From CAUYUA01 sp963575675 (lineage in GTDB: Bacteria > Pseudomonadota > Alphaproteobacteria > Azospirillales > Azospirillaceae), in NCBI GenBank assembly GCA_963575675.1, contig CAUYUA010000283.1:1-64000 (forward strand): a stretch of DNA of 64,000 bases, in the 5' to 3' direction. Under the pieces are notes generated by a model. It searched no databases. It saw only the letters and a program-made list of their open reading frames with translations, and was not told the origin of the DNA. Made by a program: the position numbers and the translations under genes. The first letter of the stretch is position 1; each line of letters starts with the position of its first letter. Below, in pieces: positions 1 to 9,320 of this stretch.

Positions 1-1
1 T

Positions 2-259
2 CTCAGCTTGATCGGTCGGGTTGAGTTGGCTGTCACCACCAGCATGACGATCAATTTTCTTCGGCGTCCGGCGTTGAAACCGGTGCTTGCTGAAGCGCGT
101 ATTCTTAAGTTAGGAAAACGGCTTGCTTATGGTGACGTTGTGCTGTGGTCTGAAGGTGAGGATGAACCGGTTGCGCACGTTACAGTCACTTATTCCATTC
201 CTCCTCATAAGCCCGTTGTTGGACTTGCGATTCAACATTATGCTCCGGTGGAGAATTAA
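2..259 (+). CDS. PaaI/hotdog-type thioesterase, 3' part only
   Basis: The reading frame is already open at the window edge, so the 5' end and true start lie outside. The visible ~85 residues carry the C-terminal half of a hotdog fold as seen in PaaI-like acyl-CoA thioesterases: a strand ending AVTTSMTINFLRRP, then AEARILKLGKRLAYGDVVLW, then AHVTVTYSI. In this family the enzyme hydrolyses acyl- or aroyl-CoA thioesters. The catalytic N-terminal helix is not in view, so substrate cannot be guessed. A TTG lies at position 8 but cutting there would remove part of the fold, so it is not taken as the start. The gene ends in TAA before a repeat-rich gap. Confidence 0.75.
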   Translation, partial: LSLIGRVELAVTTSMTINFLRRPALKPVLAEARILKLGKRLAYGDVVLWSEGEDEPVAHVTVTYSIPPHKPVVGLAIQHYAPVEN

Positions 260-349
260 CGAGGAATAGAAAAATTCGGGATAAAGAGCATCTGGAGAAA
301 CGCATTTCTGAAATATAAAGAGATAAAGAAATAAGAGACAAAAACAAAT

Positions 350-653
350 TAAAGGGTCCAGGGACTATGTTCCTGGTCGCAGGGGATTATAAGGGGGGGA
401 GCGAAAGCCCCCCTTATTCGCGAAGCGATCTTTTCCTGGAATTATTTATTCGTGTATGGTTTCGTTGATTCCGCTGTAATTTGTAGATTCTGCTGTAATT
501 TCCGGTCGTTTCATTGGACGGAGCCATTGAGCATCGGCAAGGTCATCGGCAAAGACAAACGTTTCCAGAGGAAGATCGCTTCGCGAATAAGGGCGGCTTT
601 CGCTCTTCCCTTATAACTTCCTGCGATCAGGAACACAGTCCCCGGACCACTTA
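350..653. repeat. T1 palindromic repeat, two-armed copy
   Basis: The left arm (about 350-440) starts AAAGGGTCCAGGGACTATG and the right arm (about 562-653) is its reverse complement with several mismatches. Each arm also holds its own hairpin (ATAAGGGGGG...CCCCCCTTAT). The ~120 bp between the arms shows no gene. It sits between the thioesterase and tRNA-Glu. Relatives lie at 12090-12285 and 44325-44647. Confidence 0.85.
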
Positions 654-758
654 ATATACTATTTTTTTCACTGTGTATCGATGTGTTGTCGGCTTTCAGA
701 TTTCTCTTGCTTTTTCTGCGGAGAGCGCGTATCAATCACCTCGTCAGCGGCTCATACA

Positions 759-834
759 GTCCCTATCGTCTAGAGGCCTAGGACACCGCCCTTTCACGGC
801 GGCAACACGGGTTCGAATCCCGTTGGGGACGCCA
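759..834 (+). tRNA. tRNA-Glu (anticodon TTC)
   Basis: This is a complete 76-base cloverleaf with an encoded CCA. The acceptor GTCCCTA pairs with TGGGGAC, the anticodon stem-loop is CGCCCTTTCACGGCG with TTC in the loop, and the T arm contains GGTTCGAATCC. The 3' CCA is encoded at 832-834. It stands alone, with no neighbouring tRNA or rRNA gene. Confidence 0.97.
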
Positions 835-974
835 GTCTAATGACTGGATTAGAAGTAGCTGATGAAATCTCCCTATGAGAAGAATTTTTTTCAGAAGTTG
901 ATTGTTACTGATTCGTGCTTTGAACGCACGTTGAATGTGGGCGTGAATTTGTTTTTAAGATCGTCTTGAGTAAA

Positions 975-1017
975 CCAAGGGGAGCATTCTTTTGCTTTCC
1001 CCTTGGAGTCCCTTTTT
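975..1017 (+). terminator. Hairpin terminator after tRNA-Glu
   Basis: CCAAGGGGA (975-983) pairs with TCCCCTTGG (998-1006), followed within a few bases by TTTTT. This fits a rho-independent stop for the tRNA transcript. Just after it a 16-base unit, CCTTTTTAGCAAAGGT, is repeated in tandem (1011-1042). Confidence 0.6.
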
Positions 1018-1059
1018 AGCAAAGGTCCTTTTTAGCAAAGGTCCTTGCGTGCTGAGTTG

Positions 1060-2901
1060 TTATGTCTTTTTTTGTGGCGGCAAGTAAACCGTCACTGTGG
1101 TTCCAACATTGACTTCGCTTTTGATGTCTAATTGACCGTTGTGACAGTCGATAAGCGCTTTGGAAATTGATAAGCCCAATCCGATTCCACCATGTTCGCG
1201 CCCTAAACGTCCGTCGGCTTGATGGAATGGTTCGAAAATTAAATCCATAACATTCGGATCGATCCCGACTCCAGTGTCGGAGAGTATAAACAAAGCGCCG
1301 CCATCGTTTGCGCGCGATAAGGTTGCTCTTGCCGCTCCCCCTGAGTGAGTAAATTTTATGGCGTTTGAGAGTAAGTGCAAAATCACCGTCATGCACGAGC
1401 GGCGATCAGCGAAGAGGTAAAATGGTTCTTCTTCAAACACGTAAGAGATATCAATTTCGGCCTGCATTGCGCGTGCTCGGACCAAGCTTAAACACGAGAG
1501 AACCAGTTCCGCCAAATCAACGGTTTCTTGGTTCAGTTGGTGTTCTCCGGTTTCAATGCGCGCCATTTCCAACACGTCGTTTATAATCGACAGAAGTTGC
1601 TGGCCGCTATCGTAGATGTCTTGAACGAAATCAATGTACTCAGGTTGAGAAATAGGCCCAAACGATTCTTGCAGGATCATTTCTGAAAATCCGATCACTG
1701 CATTCAAAGGCGTCCTGAGTTCGTGACTGACATTCGCCATGAAAGAGTTTTTGGCTTGATTCGATGTAATTGCTTTATTTTTGGTTTCGACCTCGATCGT
1801 TATGTCTGAGTGGGTTCCGACCACGCCGCCATCTTGCGTTTTTGTTTCGGAAACCCGCAACCAACGGTTGTTGTTTAGGCGGAGTTCAAAAGGTTTGTTT
1901 GGGTTAACATGTCGTTGGCGCAGAGCGTCAAGCCAAGCGTCGGCTTGTTTCGGGTCGCTGGGGGCGTCTGCGTAAATCCCGAGATGTAGGCCAAGGCGGA
2001 GGATTTCTTCGTGTGTTTTCCCTAATAAAGAAACATCTTCAGGTAAGCCATAGCGTTCTAAGTACGCAGTGTTGTGTAGATCAAGAGAATCGTTTGCGTC
2101 AAAAAGAGCGAATCCATCGGTCAACGATTCAATGGCGTCGCGCATGCGGCTTTGTAGGCGTGCGCGCTCGATTTCGGATTCCAATAGGGCGGTGGCGTCG
2201 CTCCAGAGACTGGTGAGGACTCCGTCGTGGCTCAGTCTCTCTTCCATGCGGATCCAACTACCATTTCGGCAGCGCAGCAACAAAGAGCCGGTCAACACTT
2301 CGGACATTGGGAGTTTTCGGGCGATTAAAGGCTCCACCCAGACGCGCTCGCTTTCATCTATTGTGGTTCTTAAAGCGCGCGCCAGGAAAAAGCTGTAGGG
2401 AACGCCGGATTGCATCAAATCGAGGGTGAAAGGAAATAATTGGCGATAACTATCATTTGAGACAATAAACCCGCCTCTTTGGTCGAAGACGGCGATTCCA
2501 AGGTCTATTGAAGAGACAGCTTGCGCCAACAAAGTTTCTTCGGATTTTTCTTTCCAACTTGAGCTTTTGGGTTGCCAAAGACAGATGTGTCCGCCGTCGT
2601 CCGTGGGTTGGCGAAACGAGAAAAAATCGGCGTTTTCCGTGTTTGCGGCGTTCTTGTTTTCTGATTCGTGGCGTTTGTACAAAAGATTCCACGCGACGTC
2701 TTTTCCGTTGGCGTCGCGCATGCAATATGCGACGCCCATTTTTTCCAGCGCGGCGCCGAACGTGTTACAGAGAGATTGTGTGGAAAGAAGCGCTGTTGAA
2801 TCGGAAGTGACCCACTCATTGTCGAATCGGGCGGCGGATTCGGCGATGTCGGTCGATGTTTGATCATCCGGCGGATGAAACGGGCGATCTGCCGGCGTCA
2901 T
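1060..2901 (-). CDS. PAS-domain sensor histidine kinase (orphan)
   Basis: This is a 613-residue cytoplasmic sensor kinase with no membrane segments. Two PAS-like regions are visible at about 125-235 and 250-370, so the input is probably a soluble ligand or redox/energy signal. The HisKA box NVSHELRTPLN places the phospho-accepting His at about residue 393. The ATPase part shows an N box (LLSNAIKFTHSGG), a G1 box (DTGVGI) and a G2 box (GGIGLGLSI). The C-terminus ends right after the ATPase domain, so there is no receiver. No response regulator is adjacent, so the partner is encoded elsewhere. The ATG start has GAGG six bases upstream. Architecture resembles the DivJ/PleC-like PAS kinases of alphaproteobacteria, but assignment to one of these is not supported by sequence alone. 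Confidence 0.9.
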   Translation of the reverse strand: MTPADRPFHPPDDQTSTDIAESAARFDNEWVTSDSTALLSTQSLCNTFGAALEKMGVAYCMRDANGKDVAWNLLYKRHESENKNAANTENADFFSFRQPTDDGGHICLWQPKSSSWKEKSEETLLAQAVSSIDLGIAVFDQRGGFIVSNDSYRQLFPFTLDLMQSGVPYSFFLARALRTTIDESERVWVEPLIARKLPMSEVLTGSLLLRCRNGSWIRMEERLSHDGVLTSLWSDATALLESEIERARLQSRMRDAIESLTDGFALFDANDSLDLHNTAYLERYGLPEDVSLLGKTHEEILRLGLHLGIYADAPSDPKQADAWLDALRQRHVNPNKPFELRLNNNRWLRVSETKTQDGGVVGTHSDITIEVETKNKAITSNQAKNSFMANVSHELRTPLNAVIGFSEMILQESFGPISQPEYIDFVQDIYDSGQQLLSIINDVLEMARIETGEHQLNQETVDLAELVLSCLSLVRARAMQAEIDISYVFEEEPFYLFADRRSCMTVILHLLSNAIKFTHSGGAARATLSRANDGGALFILSDTGVGIDPNVMDLIFEPFHQADGRLGREHGGIGLGLSISKALIDCHNGQLDIKSEVNVGTTVTVYLPPQKKT

Positions 2902-3074
2902 GCTTTCCTCTTTCGCTGATGAGAATGTTTGATTGGAACATTTTTATGGGGGTTGCATAAAGTGTGCGGAGAAAGGAACGTTCATGTTAAGTATAGATTC
3001 AAAGTCCGCGTTTCGGAACCGGCGTGATATGGTGACGCTTCTTTTCGTGAAAAAAACCGTGAGGCTCGGTTCCT

Positions 3075-3770
3075 ATGCCTGCTGCGCCAACGTCGGCTTA
3101 TCAAGTCGATATACGTCACCTGCGCCGTATGCTTCGACGGAAGAGAATTGATATCGGGTCATTGCGCCGAAAGGTCCGTCGTTGTTGTTTGGATGAATGC
3201 CTTGGAATGTGTTGCGCCGGAGGCGTTGGTCTTTCACGCGACGAAAAAAACGTCATCGAGCGATTGGCGGCAGATCATCGCGCTCTGTTTGCGGAGATTG
3301 GGCTTGGTCTGCCGGAGCGAATCGTTGAGACTGTAAGGATATTGTGGTTATTTCCGGTTTACAAGACCTGTGTTCGTCCTCATCCTTTTCGGGAGAGGTT
3401 GCAGGGGTTTCCGGATCATTTTCCAAACGCAGCGTGCGTTTTTATGCTAAATGACGGACGGTGCGCTTTGCAGATGGTTTCCGAACGTCTGGGGCTGCAT
3501 TCGTGGCATTACAAGCCTGTGTCGTGCTGGCTACAGCCGTTGAAGGTTGGCTTTCCGCGCGACGTCAGCCTTTATTTGCCGAACACGGAAACGGATTTAT
3601 CTCGCCATGCAGAGTATCCGGGATATGTGGTTTGGACAAGATGCGGTCGCACTTGTTGGGAAGGAAAGCCGGCTTATGAGGTGTATCGTGAAGAAATTCT
3701 GTTTTTAGAGGCGGTTACGGGTGTGGCGATTCAAGACGTTTTTCCGAATGTTGCCGAATCGAAAGAGTGA
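3075..3770 (+). CDS. Cysteine-rich DUF3109-type putative metal-binding protein
   Basis: This 231-residue protein has a cysteine cluster near residues 37-47 (CCLDECLGMCC) followed by a helix, then CALQMVSERLG and SCWLQPL further on. That spacing of cysteines is typical of the DUF3109 / YkgJ-like group, which is thought to bind zinc or iron; the biological role is not known. There is no signal peptide or membrane segment. The start at 3075 has GAGG about ten bases upstream, and a second Met at residue 19 (MLRRKR) is an alternative. It is read away from the histidine kinase on the other strand, and a ~140-base gap leads to the patatin gene. Confidence 0.75.
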   Translation: MPAAPTSAYQVDIRHLRRMLRRKRIDIGSLRRKVRRCCLDECLGMCCAGGVGLSRDEKNVIERLAADHRALFAEIGLGLPERIVETVRILWLFPVYKTCVRPHPFRERLQGFPDHFPNAACVFMLNDGRCALQMVSERLGLHSWHYKPVSCWLQPLKVGFPRDVSLYLPNTETDLSRHAEYPGYVVWTRCGRTCWEGKPAYEVYREEILFLEAVTGVAIQDVFPNVAESKE

Positions 3771-3912
3771 TGCGTCCTCTTTCATGAATTGACATAATAA
3801 AAAAACAGGGATGGAAGCGCTCTTTTCTCCAACAAAACGTAGACCTTGTCTCATTTTCCAAAGCACATTCTTTATGTGTTTGGAGTGAGGTTCATGGGTG
3901 TCAGGAGTTGTT

Positions 3913-4932
3913 ATGGAAACCAAAAACATTACTTTGGCGTTGCAAGGTGGTGGTGCGCACGGCGCGTTTACATGGGGCGTTCTTGACCGATTGTTGGAAG
4001 AGCCGCGATTGGTGATCGAGGCGATCAGCGGCGCCAGCGCCGGCGCCGTGAATGGCGCCGTTCTGAGCTTTGGTTTGGCGACCGGAGGCCCGACTCATGC
4101 GCGCGTCTTGTTGGACGAGTTTTGGAGCAAAGTGTCGACCTCAGCGCTTTTTAGTCCGATTCAGCCGGGGATTTGGGAGCGTATGTTGGGGACGCCAAAC
4201 TTAGAGTGGTCGCCGAGTTTTATTGGTTTTGATATTATGATGCGTTTGTTGTCGCCCTATCAATTTAATCCGCTTGGATTTAATCCTCTGCGGGATTTAC
4301 TTGCGGACGCCGTTGATTTTGACTTTTTGCGTCGATTGGAAACGCCTCGGCTCTTTATTGCAGCCACGAATGTTACAAAAGGGCGTTTGAAGCTGTTTTA
4401 CGGTGAAGAGCTTTCGGTTGACGCTTTGTTGGCCTCGACGTGTCTTCCGTTTTTGTTTCATGCAGTGAAGATTGGCGAAGAGTATTACTGGGACGGTGGT
4501 TTTATAGGAAATCCTCCGCTTTATCCTCTTGTTCATAATTGTAGAAGTTCTGATATTATTATTATCCAGGTGTTCCCGATTTCGCGGGCTCCGGCGCCGA
4601 CGCTTCCCACGCCGATCATTGATCGAATGACGGAGATTAGCTGTAATTCGACGTTGTTGTTGGAGGCGCGAGGAATTTCTCGGATCAACAAGGTTTTGGA
4701 AATGGGAGGAATTTCAGGGACGGCGGATGGATTGCATCCAGTTCATTTGCATATGATTGGGGCGGAACAGCAAATGGCGGAATATACGGTTGCGAGCAAA
4801 TTGAATGCAGATCGAGCGTTTTTGTTGATGTTGCGGGATTTGGGACGAAATGCGGCGGATGAATGGTTGGAGAGTAATTTTGATTCGATCGGTCGGGAGA
4901 CGACGTTTGTGATGGATCAACTTTTTGCGTAG
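3913..4932 (+). CDS. Patatin-like phospholipase
   Basis: This 339-residue lipid acyl hydrolase of the patatin family has all its hallmarks. The oxyanion motif QGGGAHG is at residues 11-17, the nucleophile elbow GASAG has Ser42, and the catalytic Asp is in the WDGG motif near residue 194. The Ser-Asp dyad is complete, so the protein should be an active (lyso)phospholipase or lipase. No signal peptide is seen. The start chosen is the ATG with AGGAG five bases upstream (3903-3907); an upstream in-frame GTG lacks a binding site. The C-terminal part (after residue ~230) includes the region often annotated DUF3734 in bacterial patatins. It is probably a single-gene unit that ends against a degenerate T1 repeat. 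Confidence 0.92.
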   Translation: METKNITLALQGGGAHGAFTWGVLDRLLEEPRLVIEAISGASAGAVNGAVLSFGLATGGPTHARVLLDEFWSKVSTSALFSPIQPGIWERMLGTPNLEWSPSFIGFDIMMRLLSPYQFNPLGFNPLRDLLADAVDFDFLRRLETPRLFIAATNVTKGRLKLFYGEELSVDALLASTCLPFLFHAVKIGEEYYWDGGFIGNPPLYPLVHNCRSSDIIIIQVFPISRAPAPTLPTPIIDRMTEISCNSTLLLEARGISRINKVLEMGGISGTADGLHPVHLHMIGAEQQMAEYTVASKLNADRAFLLMLRDLGRNAADEWLESNFDSIGRETTFVMDQLFA

Positions 4933-4964
4933 AGGTTATTCTGAATAAAAATTAAATGAGTCTA

Positions 4965-5065
4965 GGAGTGTGTGTTCCTGGTCGCAGAGGATATTAAAGG
5001 GGGTGATCGCCCCCTTTATCTGTCGCAAGGCGAATATTTGCCCGCAAGGCGAAATTCTTGCAAAT
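4965..5065. repeat. T1 repeat, degenerate single arm
   Basis: The sequence GTGTGTTCCTGGTCGCAG followed by AAAGGGGGTGATCGCCCCCTTT matches one T1 arm with its inner hairpin. It lies between the convergent patatin and pentapeptide genes and may act as a terminator hairpin. Confidence 0.6.
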
Positions 5066-5097
5066 TGTAAGACGTTTGTCTTATGGCGATATAAAGA

Positions 5098-5155
5098 GAG
5101 GCCGTTTCTGGACCGTCAAAGGCGTGAGGGCTGTTTCAATCCGGCGAAGCCGCGA
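5098..5155 (-). repeat. T2 repeat fragment
   Basis: GAGGGCTGTTTCAATCCGGCGAAGCC is close to the inner part of the reverse T2 copy at 58575-58687 (GAGGGCCGTTTCAATCCGGTGAAGCC). Only this short piece is recognisable. Confidence 0.45.
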
Positions 5156-5190
5156 GTCGGCCAAAATTTCTTAATGAAATCTATGTTTTT

Positions 5191-6471
5191 TCAACGGGAG
5201 AAATCTGGGAACCGAGCGCGCGCCAAAACAGCTCCCGCAAAATCTGCGCCGTCTATGTCCGCCGTTTCTAAATTTGCATCGCTTAAGTTCGCGCTGCGCA
5301 AATAAGTATCATAAAGCAACGCTTGTCGTAAATCTGCGCCAAGAAGATTCGCCGCCCAGGATCTTCCCGTCAAAATTCCATTGGCGTCTTTAATCTCCGC
5401 TGGTCCGAGTCGAACTCGCGTCAAGTCTGCTCCCAACAAGCTGGCAAATGCTAAATTAGCGCCGGATAAATCGGCCTCGATCAAGTTGCCGTGGTCTAAG
5501 ATGGCGCCGGATAAATCCGACATAATTAATCGAGACCCGGATAGTGTGGCTTGTTGCAAACAGGATCCACGTAAACTGGCGGCGCTGAGATTGACGCCGC
5601 GCAAGTCGACTCGACGAAGGTCTGCGCCATCGAGATCGCCGCGTTTTCCCTTTTGTCCGAAGCTTTCAATCCAGCGCTCATGATCATAAATGGTTCTTTG
5701 CAGCTCAGAGCCGAGCGTGTCGAGGGGGCGGCTGAATTGGGCGCCGTTGAGGTTGGCCTGAGAAAGATCGCAGGCAACCAATCGCGCGCCAACCATTTCT
5801 GCATTGCAAAAGACGGCGCCGATGACGGTGGCTCCGGAGAGATTGGCGCCGTTTAATCGAGTGTTGGTAAGATTGGCGTTGATCAGAAAAGCGCCGGACA
5901 GATCGGCGTTGCACAAAGAGCTGTCGGTAAGATCGGCTTCTGTTAGGACGGCGCGCCTCAAAATGGCGCCGTTGAGGTCGGTTGGGCGTCTTTGAATCGT
6001 TTCGGCGCCGGATGAAGCGTTGGATGAAGCGCCGAAGGGAGTTGATTCGGATCGCGGCGCTTCTCCGGGCCGAAAGCGGAGCAATGCTGTTGCGGAGTCG
6101 GTTGCTGCTCTTGGGACAGAGCGCGGCGAAATAAGAGCGCCGATGCGCAAGTCGGCTCCGTGAAGATCGGCTTCAGTGAGATCAATCGAACGGAGTCGGG
6201 CTCCTCGGAGGTTGCATCGGGAAAGATTGAGACGAACGCCCTCGACTCGCCGCATGTCTGCGGAAAAAAGTTCCGCGTCGGCAAGATTGGCGTCGGTTAG
6301 CCGGGCGCGAGAAAGCTTGGCGCCGTTTAAGCGCGCCGAACGTAAGTCTCGTCCAACCAGATCGATTCCTTCTAGGTTCGCCAATGTGAGATTAGCGCAA
6401 ACGCCATCGGGTTTTCCCTGAAGCCAGCGCGCATGCTTCTCCAGAATCTCGATAATTTCGTCATGCCTCAT
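5191..6471 (-). CDS. Pentapeptide-repeat protein
   Basis: This 426-residue protein is built almost wholly of A(D/N)LXX pentapeptides, for example TDANLADAELFSADM and DLSGAILDHGNLIEADLSGA. These should form three right-handed quadrilateral beta-helix blocks. Two non-repeat breaks divide the blocks: a Ser/Pro/Arg-rich stretch at about 115-160 and a segment near 260-280 with HERWIESFGQKG. The N-terminus (MRHDEIIEILEKHARWLQG) and the HxxWIES break are shared with the disrupted pentapeptide gene at 60830-63192, so the two are paralogs. No signal peptide or enzymatic domain is present. In other systems such proteins mimic DNA or act as scaffolds; nothing here identifies the target. Confidence 0.9.
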   Translation of the reverse strand: MRHDEIIEILEKHARWLQGKPDGVCANLTLANLEGIDLVGRDLRSARLNGAKLSRARLTDANLADAELFSADMRRVEGVRLNLSRCNLRGARLRSIDLTEADLHGADLRIGALISPRSVPRAATDSATALLRFRPGEAPRSESTPFGASSNASSGAETIQRRPTDLNGAILRRAVLTEADLTDSSLCNADLSGAFLINANLTNTRLNGANLSGATVIGAVFCNAEMVGARLVACDLSQANLNGAQFSRPLDTLGSELQRTIYDHERWIESFGQKGKRGDLDGADLRRVDLRGVNLSAASLRGSCLQQATLSGSRLIMSDLSGAILDHGNLIEADLSGANLAFASLLGADLTRVRLGPAEIKDANGILTGRSWAANLLGADLRQALLYDTYLRSANLSDANLETADIDGADFAGAVLARARFPDFSR

Positions 6472-6896
6472 GCCGCGAGCTCACAGTTGACCCGTGTTTG
6501 ACAGCTCAAATCGAACCGCGCCGGTTTGGTCCCAGCTTAACCCCGATAATCGATCTATGAGAAGATCTTTCGCAATCACTATGACGGTCCATTTCTTACT
6601 GAAGCCTAAACGGTTTGATTTTGCGCTCCGATTTTTACTGATTTTTTTGCCGTAAGGGGAGTGATTTTTTTTATTCTGATTAATATTATATTGAGTGGCT
6701 TTTTTTGTTGAAAATTGCTATTTTTATAAAAAAGAAGGAGATTACCTTGAGTATATAAAATAATTATGATAAGTTAAACTAAGGCGTGTGATCGTTATGT
6801 CACGGTTTGAAATTAATGAGGAACAGATTCGTCTCTTCATTCAAATTTTTCTATGTTTGTATATGCTGGATCAACCCTTCAAGCAGCGGATGTTCC
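6472..6896. other. Intergenic region, divergent promoters expected
   Basis: This 425-base gap separates the divergent pentapeptide and L,D-transpeptidase genes, so it must hold both promoters. It becomes strongly A/T-rich from about 6650 to 6790. No repeat, RNA gene or conserved operator was recognised. The open frame does extend upstream of 6897, but without signal-peptide character. Confidence 0.5.
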
Positions 6897-9284
6897 ATGA
6901 CCAAAGCGGCCCGTTTTCTGACAGTTTTCTTCGTGCTGTTCGTTTTTACGACGATCCTGTCGGTGGCCACAATACCGACGGCGGCGGCGGAAGACGACGC
7001 TCTTTTGCAATTTAATTCCGCAGCGACCGGCGCAAGCTCTGTGGCGCGGTCGGAATCCGGCGCAGGGCCCGGCGTGGAAAGCGCAGTAAAAACCGGCCCC
7101 GTCGCGGCGAGCGAATCTGTCGCGCCGAAACGTCCTCGGCCCAAAAAACCGCGCGTGTATGAAGAAAAGTCGCGCGTGTATGAAGAATCTCAAACGAAAG
7201 CGGTTGCTGCGGCTGCGGCCGCTGCGATCAGGAACAGGAATGCGGCGTTGGCGCTCAGCGCCGCTTCGTCTGCCGCTTCGTCTGTTGGAGACCCTTCTGT
7301 CGGCGCTCCGTCTTCAAGCGGCTCGCCTCCTGTTCGCGTCGAAGGAGGGCCTGTCGTTTCATCGGGCCCCGCCGCTGAATCCAATTCGGAGCGCGCCGCC
7401 GCTTCGCCCCGCCGTTCGGCCGTTTCTCGTAAAAGTGAGCCGCGTCCTTATCGTCCGCACACTTATCATACGCCGCCTTCTTCAATCGGAGCGCCTAGCT
7501 TTGATGGCGGGTCTTTCGCGCAAGCCGTTGGAAGGACTAAACCGGCGTCTGTAAACGCCGCTTCAGTTCAGTCCAACCCGGTTGCTCCTGTCGTTGCGGC
7601 TTCAGTTGCCGCAGTTGTGGAAAACGCTGAAAAATTGGCGGCGGCGGCTTCAGCAGCTCCTGCTTCGGCCTCTTCGGGAGAGACGGCGGTCGTTCCGGCT
7701 CCCGTCGCTGCGCCGACGACTCTGAATCAGGCGATCATGGCGCTTTTGAGCCGCGACACGTTGCGCGCGTTGGATCGGCCGGCGTTGGACACAACGCGCG
7801 TGCGTCGTTTCTATGCCGATCGAAATTATGACCCCGCATGGTTCAGCTCCGAGACCTTAACGCCTGCTGTCGAGTCGCTGCGTCGGTTCTTGGAGTCGGT
7901 TGATGCGGAAGGCTTAACCCCGTCGGATTACCATCTGGCGGCGATACAAACGCGCTTGCAAGCAACTGATCTTATGGCCCGCGCCGAGTTGGATGTCCTG
8001 TTGAGCGATGCTCTGATGGGATACGCGGCGGACGTGCGAAGCGGTCGTCTGGCGCCCTCAGTGATTAACTACGACTTTGCCGTGTCTCCGGTGGTTGTGG
8101 ATGTTGTGGCGGTGGCTAAGGACGTTGTGGCCGCCTCTGATTTGAAAGGCTATATGAGCAAGCTTGGGCCAAGCAATCCAGGTTACGTGCGTTTGCGCGA
8201 GGCGTTGCGCACGCATCGCGCCATAGAACGCGCCGGTGGTTGGTCAAAAGTTCGTCAGGGGCCAAAGCTGGAGGTCGGCGCATCGGATCCGATGGTGCGT
8301 GACGTGCGACGTCGGTTGGCCTCCTCGGGAGAGTATAAGGAAAAAATCACCAACAGCGACGTCTACGACGCGACTCTGAAGGCGGCTGTGCAGGCGTTTC
8401 AGGCGCGTCATGGGCTTGAAAACGATGGCGTGATTGGCGCTTCCACGCAAGAAGCCATGAATGTTTCGGTCGGAGAGAGAATTGCATCTATCCTCGCCAG
8501 CATGGAGCGCTTGCGTTGGATGCCGGATGAAATGGGCAACAGGTATGTTATGGTCAACATACCGAGCTTTACCTTGAAAATCGTTGATCACGGGGCGATG
8601 GTCCACGAGATGCCTGTGATCGTTGGCACCAAAGTGCGACAGACTCCGATCTTCAACAGTAAAATCACGTCGTTGATTTTGAACCCAACATGGACTGTGC
8701 CGTTGAAATTGGCGCGTGAAGATATTCTTCCTAAATTGCGGCGCGATCCGAACTATTTGGCCAATCATGGAATCCAGCTTTTCTCAAGTTGGAACTCTGA
8801 TGCTTCCGTCGTTAATCCGGAGAATGTTGATTGGCAAAGTTCATCGATTACTCAATTCCGGTTGCGGCAGGATCCAGGCAATGCAAACGCTTTAGGTCGT
8901 GTGAAATTCAACATTCCTAATCGGTTTGATGTTTATTTGCATGACACTCCGCATCGCGAAAAGTTTGAAAAGGTCGAGCGTTCTTTCAGCTCTGGTTGTG
9001 TTCGGGTTGGAAATCCGATGGTTTTGGCCGATTTCTTGCTCTCCGACATGTCGGAATGGAGCCCGGAACGGCGTGAAAAGGCTTTGGAAAGCCATGGAAC
9101 CCGTTGGATTAATCTGAAAACTCCGACAGCGGTTTATTTGCTTTACCAAACCGCTTGGCAGGATGGAAACGGGCTGACCCAGTTCCGTGAGGATATCTAT
9201 GGTCGAGACGCTCAACTGTTGCGTGCTTTAAATCGTAGGGTTGATTCCTCTGCGAAATTGAACAGCGCGAATGCAAATGGGTAA
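6897..9284 (+). CDS. L,D-transpeptidase, YcbB/LdtD type, with long disordered N-terminus
   Basis: This ~795-residue exported enzyme should make 3-3 cross-links in peptidoglycan. It starts with a signal peptide (residues 1 to ~32, hydrophobic core FLTVFFVLFVFTTIL). A ~250-residue Ala/Ser/Pro-rich low-complexity region follows. Next come an N-terminal catalytic-scaffold region, a peptidoglycan-binding domain at about 460-530 (ending DGVIGASTQEAMN), and the YkuD catalytic domain. The YkuD signature is complete: His near residue 682 (LHDTPHREKF) and SSGCVRVGN with catalytic Cys near 701. The ATG at 6897 is chosen because it begins the signal peptide; its ribosome-binding site is weak. The low-complexity spacer is longer than in E. 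coli LdtD and may let the enzyme span the periplasm. Confidence 0.92.
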   Translation: MTKAARFLTVFFVLFVFTTILSVATIPTAAAEDDALLQFNSAATGASSVARSESGAGPGVESAVKTGPVAASESVAPKRPRPKKPRVYEEKSRVYEESQTKAVAAAAAAAIRNRNAALALSAASSAASSVGDPSVGAPSSSGSPPVRVEGGPVVSSGPAAESNSERAAASPRRSAVSRKSEPRPYRPHTYHTPPSSIGAPSFDGGSFAQAVGRTKPASVNAASVQSNPVAPVVAASVAAVVENAEKLAAAASAAPASASSGETAVVPAPVAAPTTLNQAIMALLSRDTLRALDRPALDTTRVRRFYADRNYDPAWFSSETLTPAVESLRRFLESVDAEGLTPSDYHLAAIQTRLQATDLMARAELDVLLSDALMGYAADVRSGRLAPSVINYDFAVSPVVVDVVAVAKDVVAASDLKGYMSKLGPSNPGYVRLREALRTHRAIERAGGWSKVRQGPKLEVGASDPMVRDVRRRLASSGEYKEKITNSDVYDATLKAAVQAFQARHGLENDGVIGASTQEAMNVSVGERIASILASMERLRWMPDEMGNRYVMVNIPSFTLKIVDHGAMVHEMPVIVGTKVRQTPIFNSKITSLILNPTWTVPLKLAREDILPKLRRDPNYLANHGIQLFSSWNSDASVVNPENVDWQSSSITQFRLRQDPGNANALGRVKFNIPNRFDVYLHDTPHREKFEKVERSFSSGCVRVGNPMVLADFLLSDMSEWSPERREKALESHGTRWINLKTPTAVYLLYQTAWQDGNGLTQFREDIYGRDAQLLRALNRRVDSSAKLNSANANG

Positions 9285-9320
9285 AAGGGCGTCAAACTTC
9301 TCTTTCTAATAGAGTATTGA

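Noticed and set aside
5381..6421. Several plus-strand open frames of 60-100 codons
   Set aside because: They are mirror frames of the pentapeptide-repeat gene, whose periodic codons keep other frames open.
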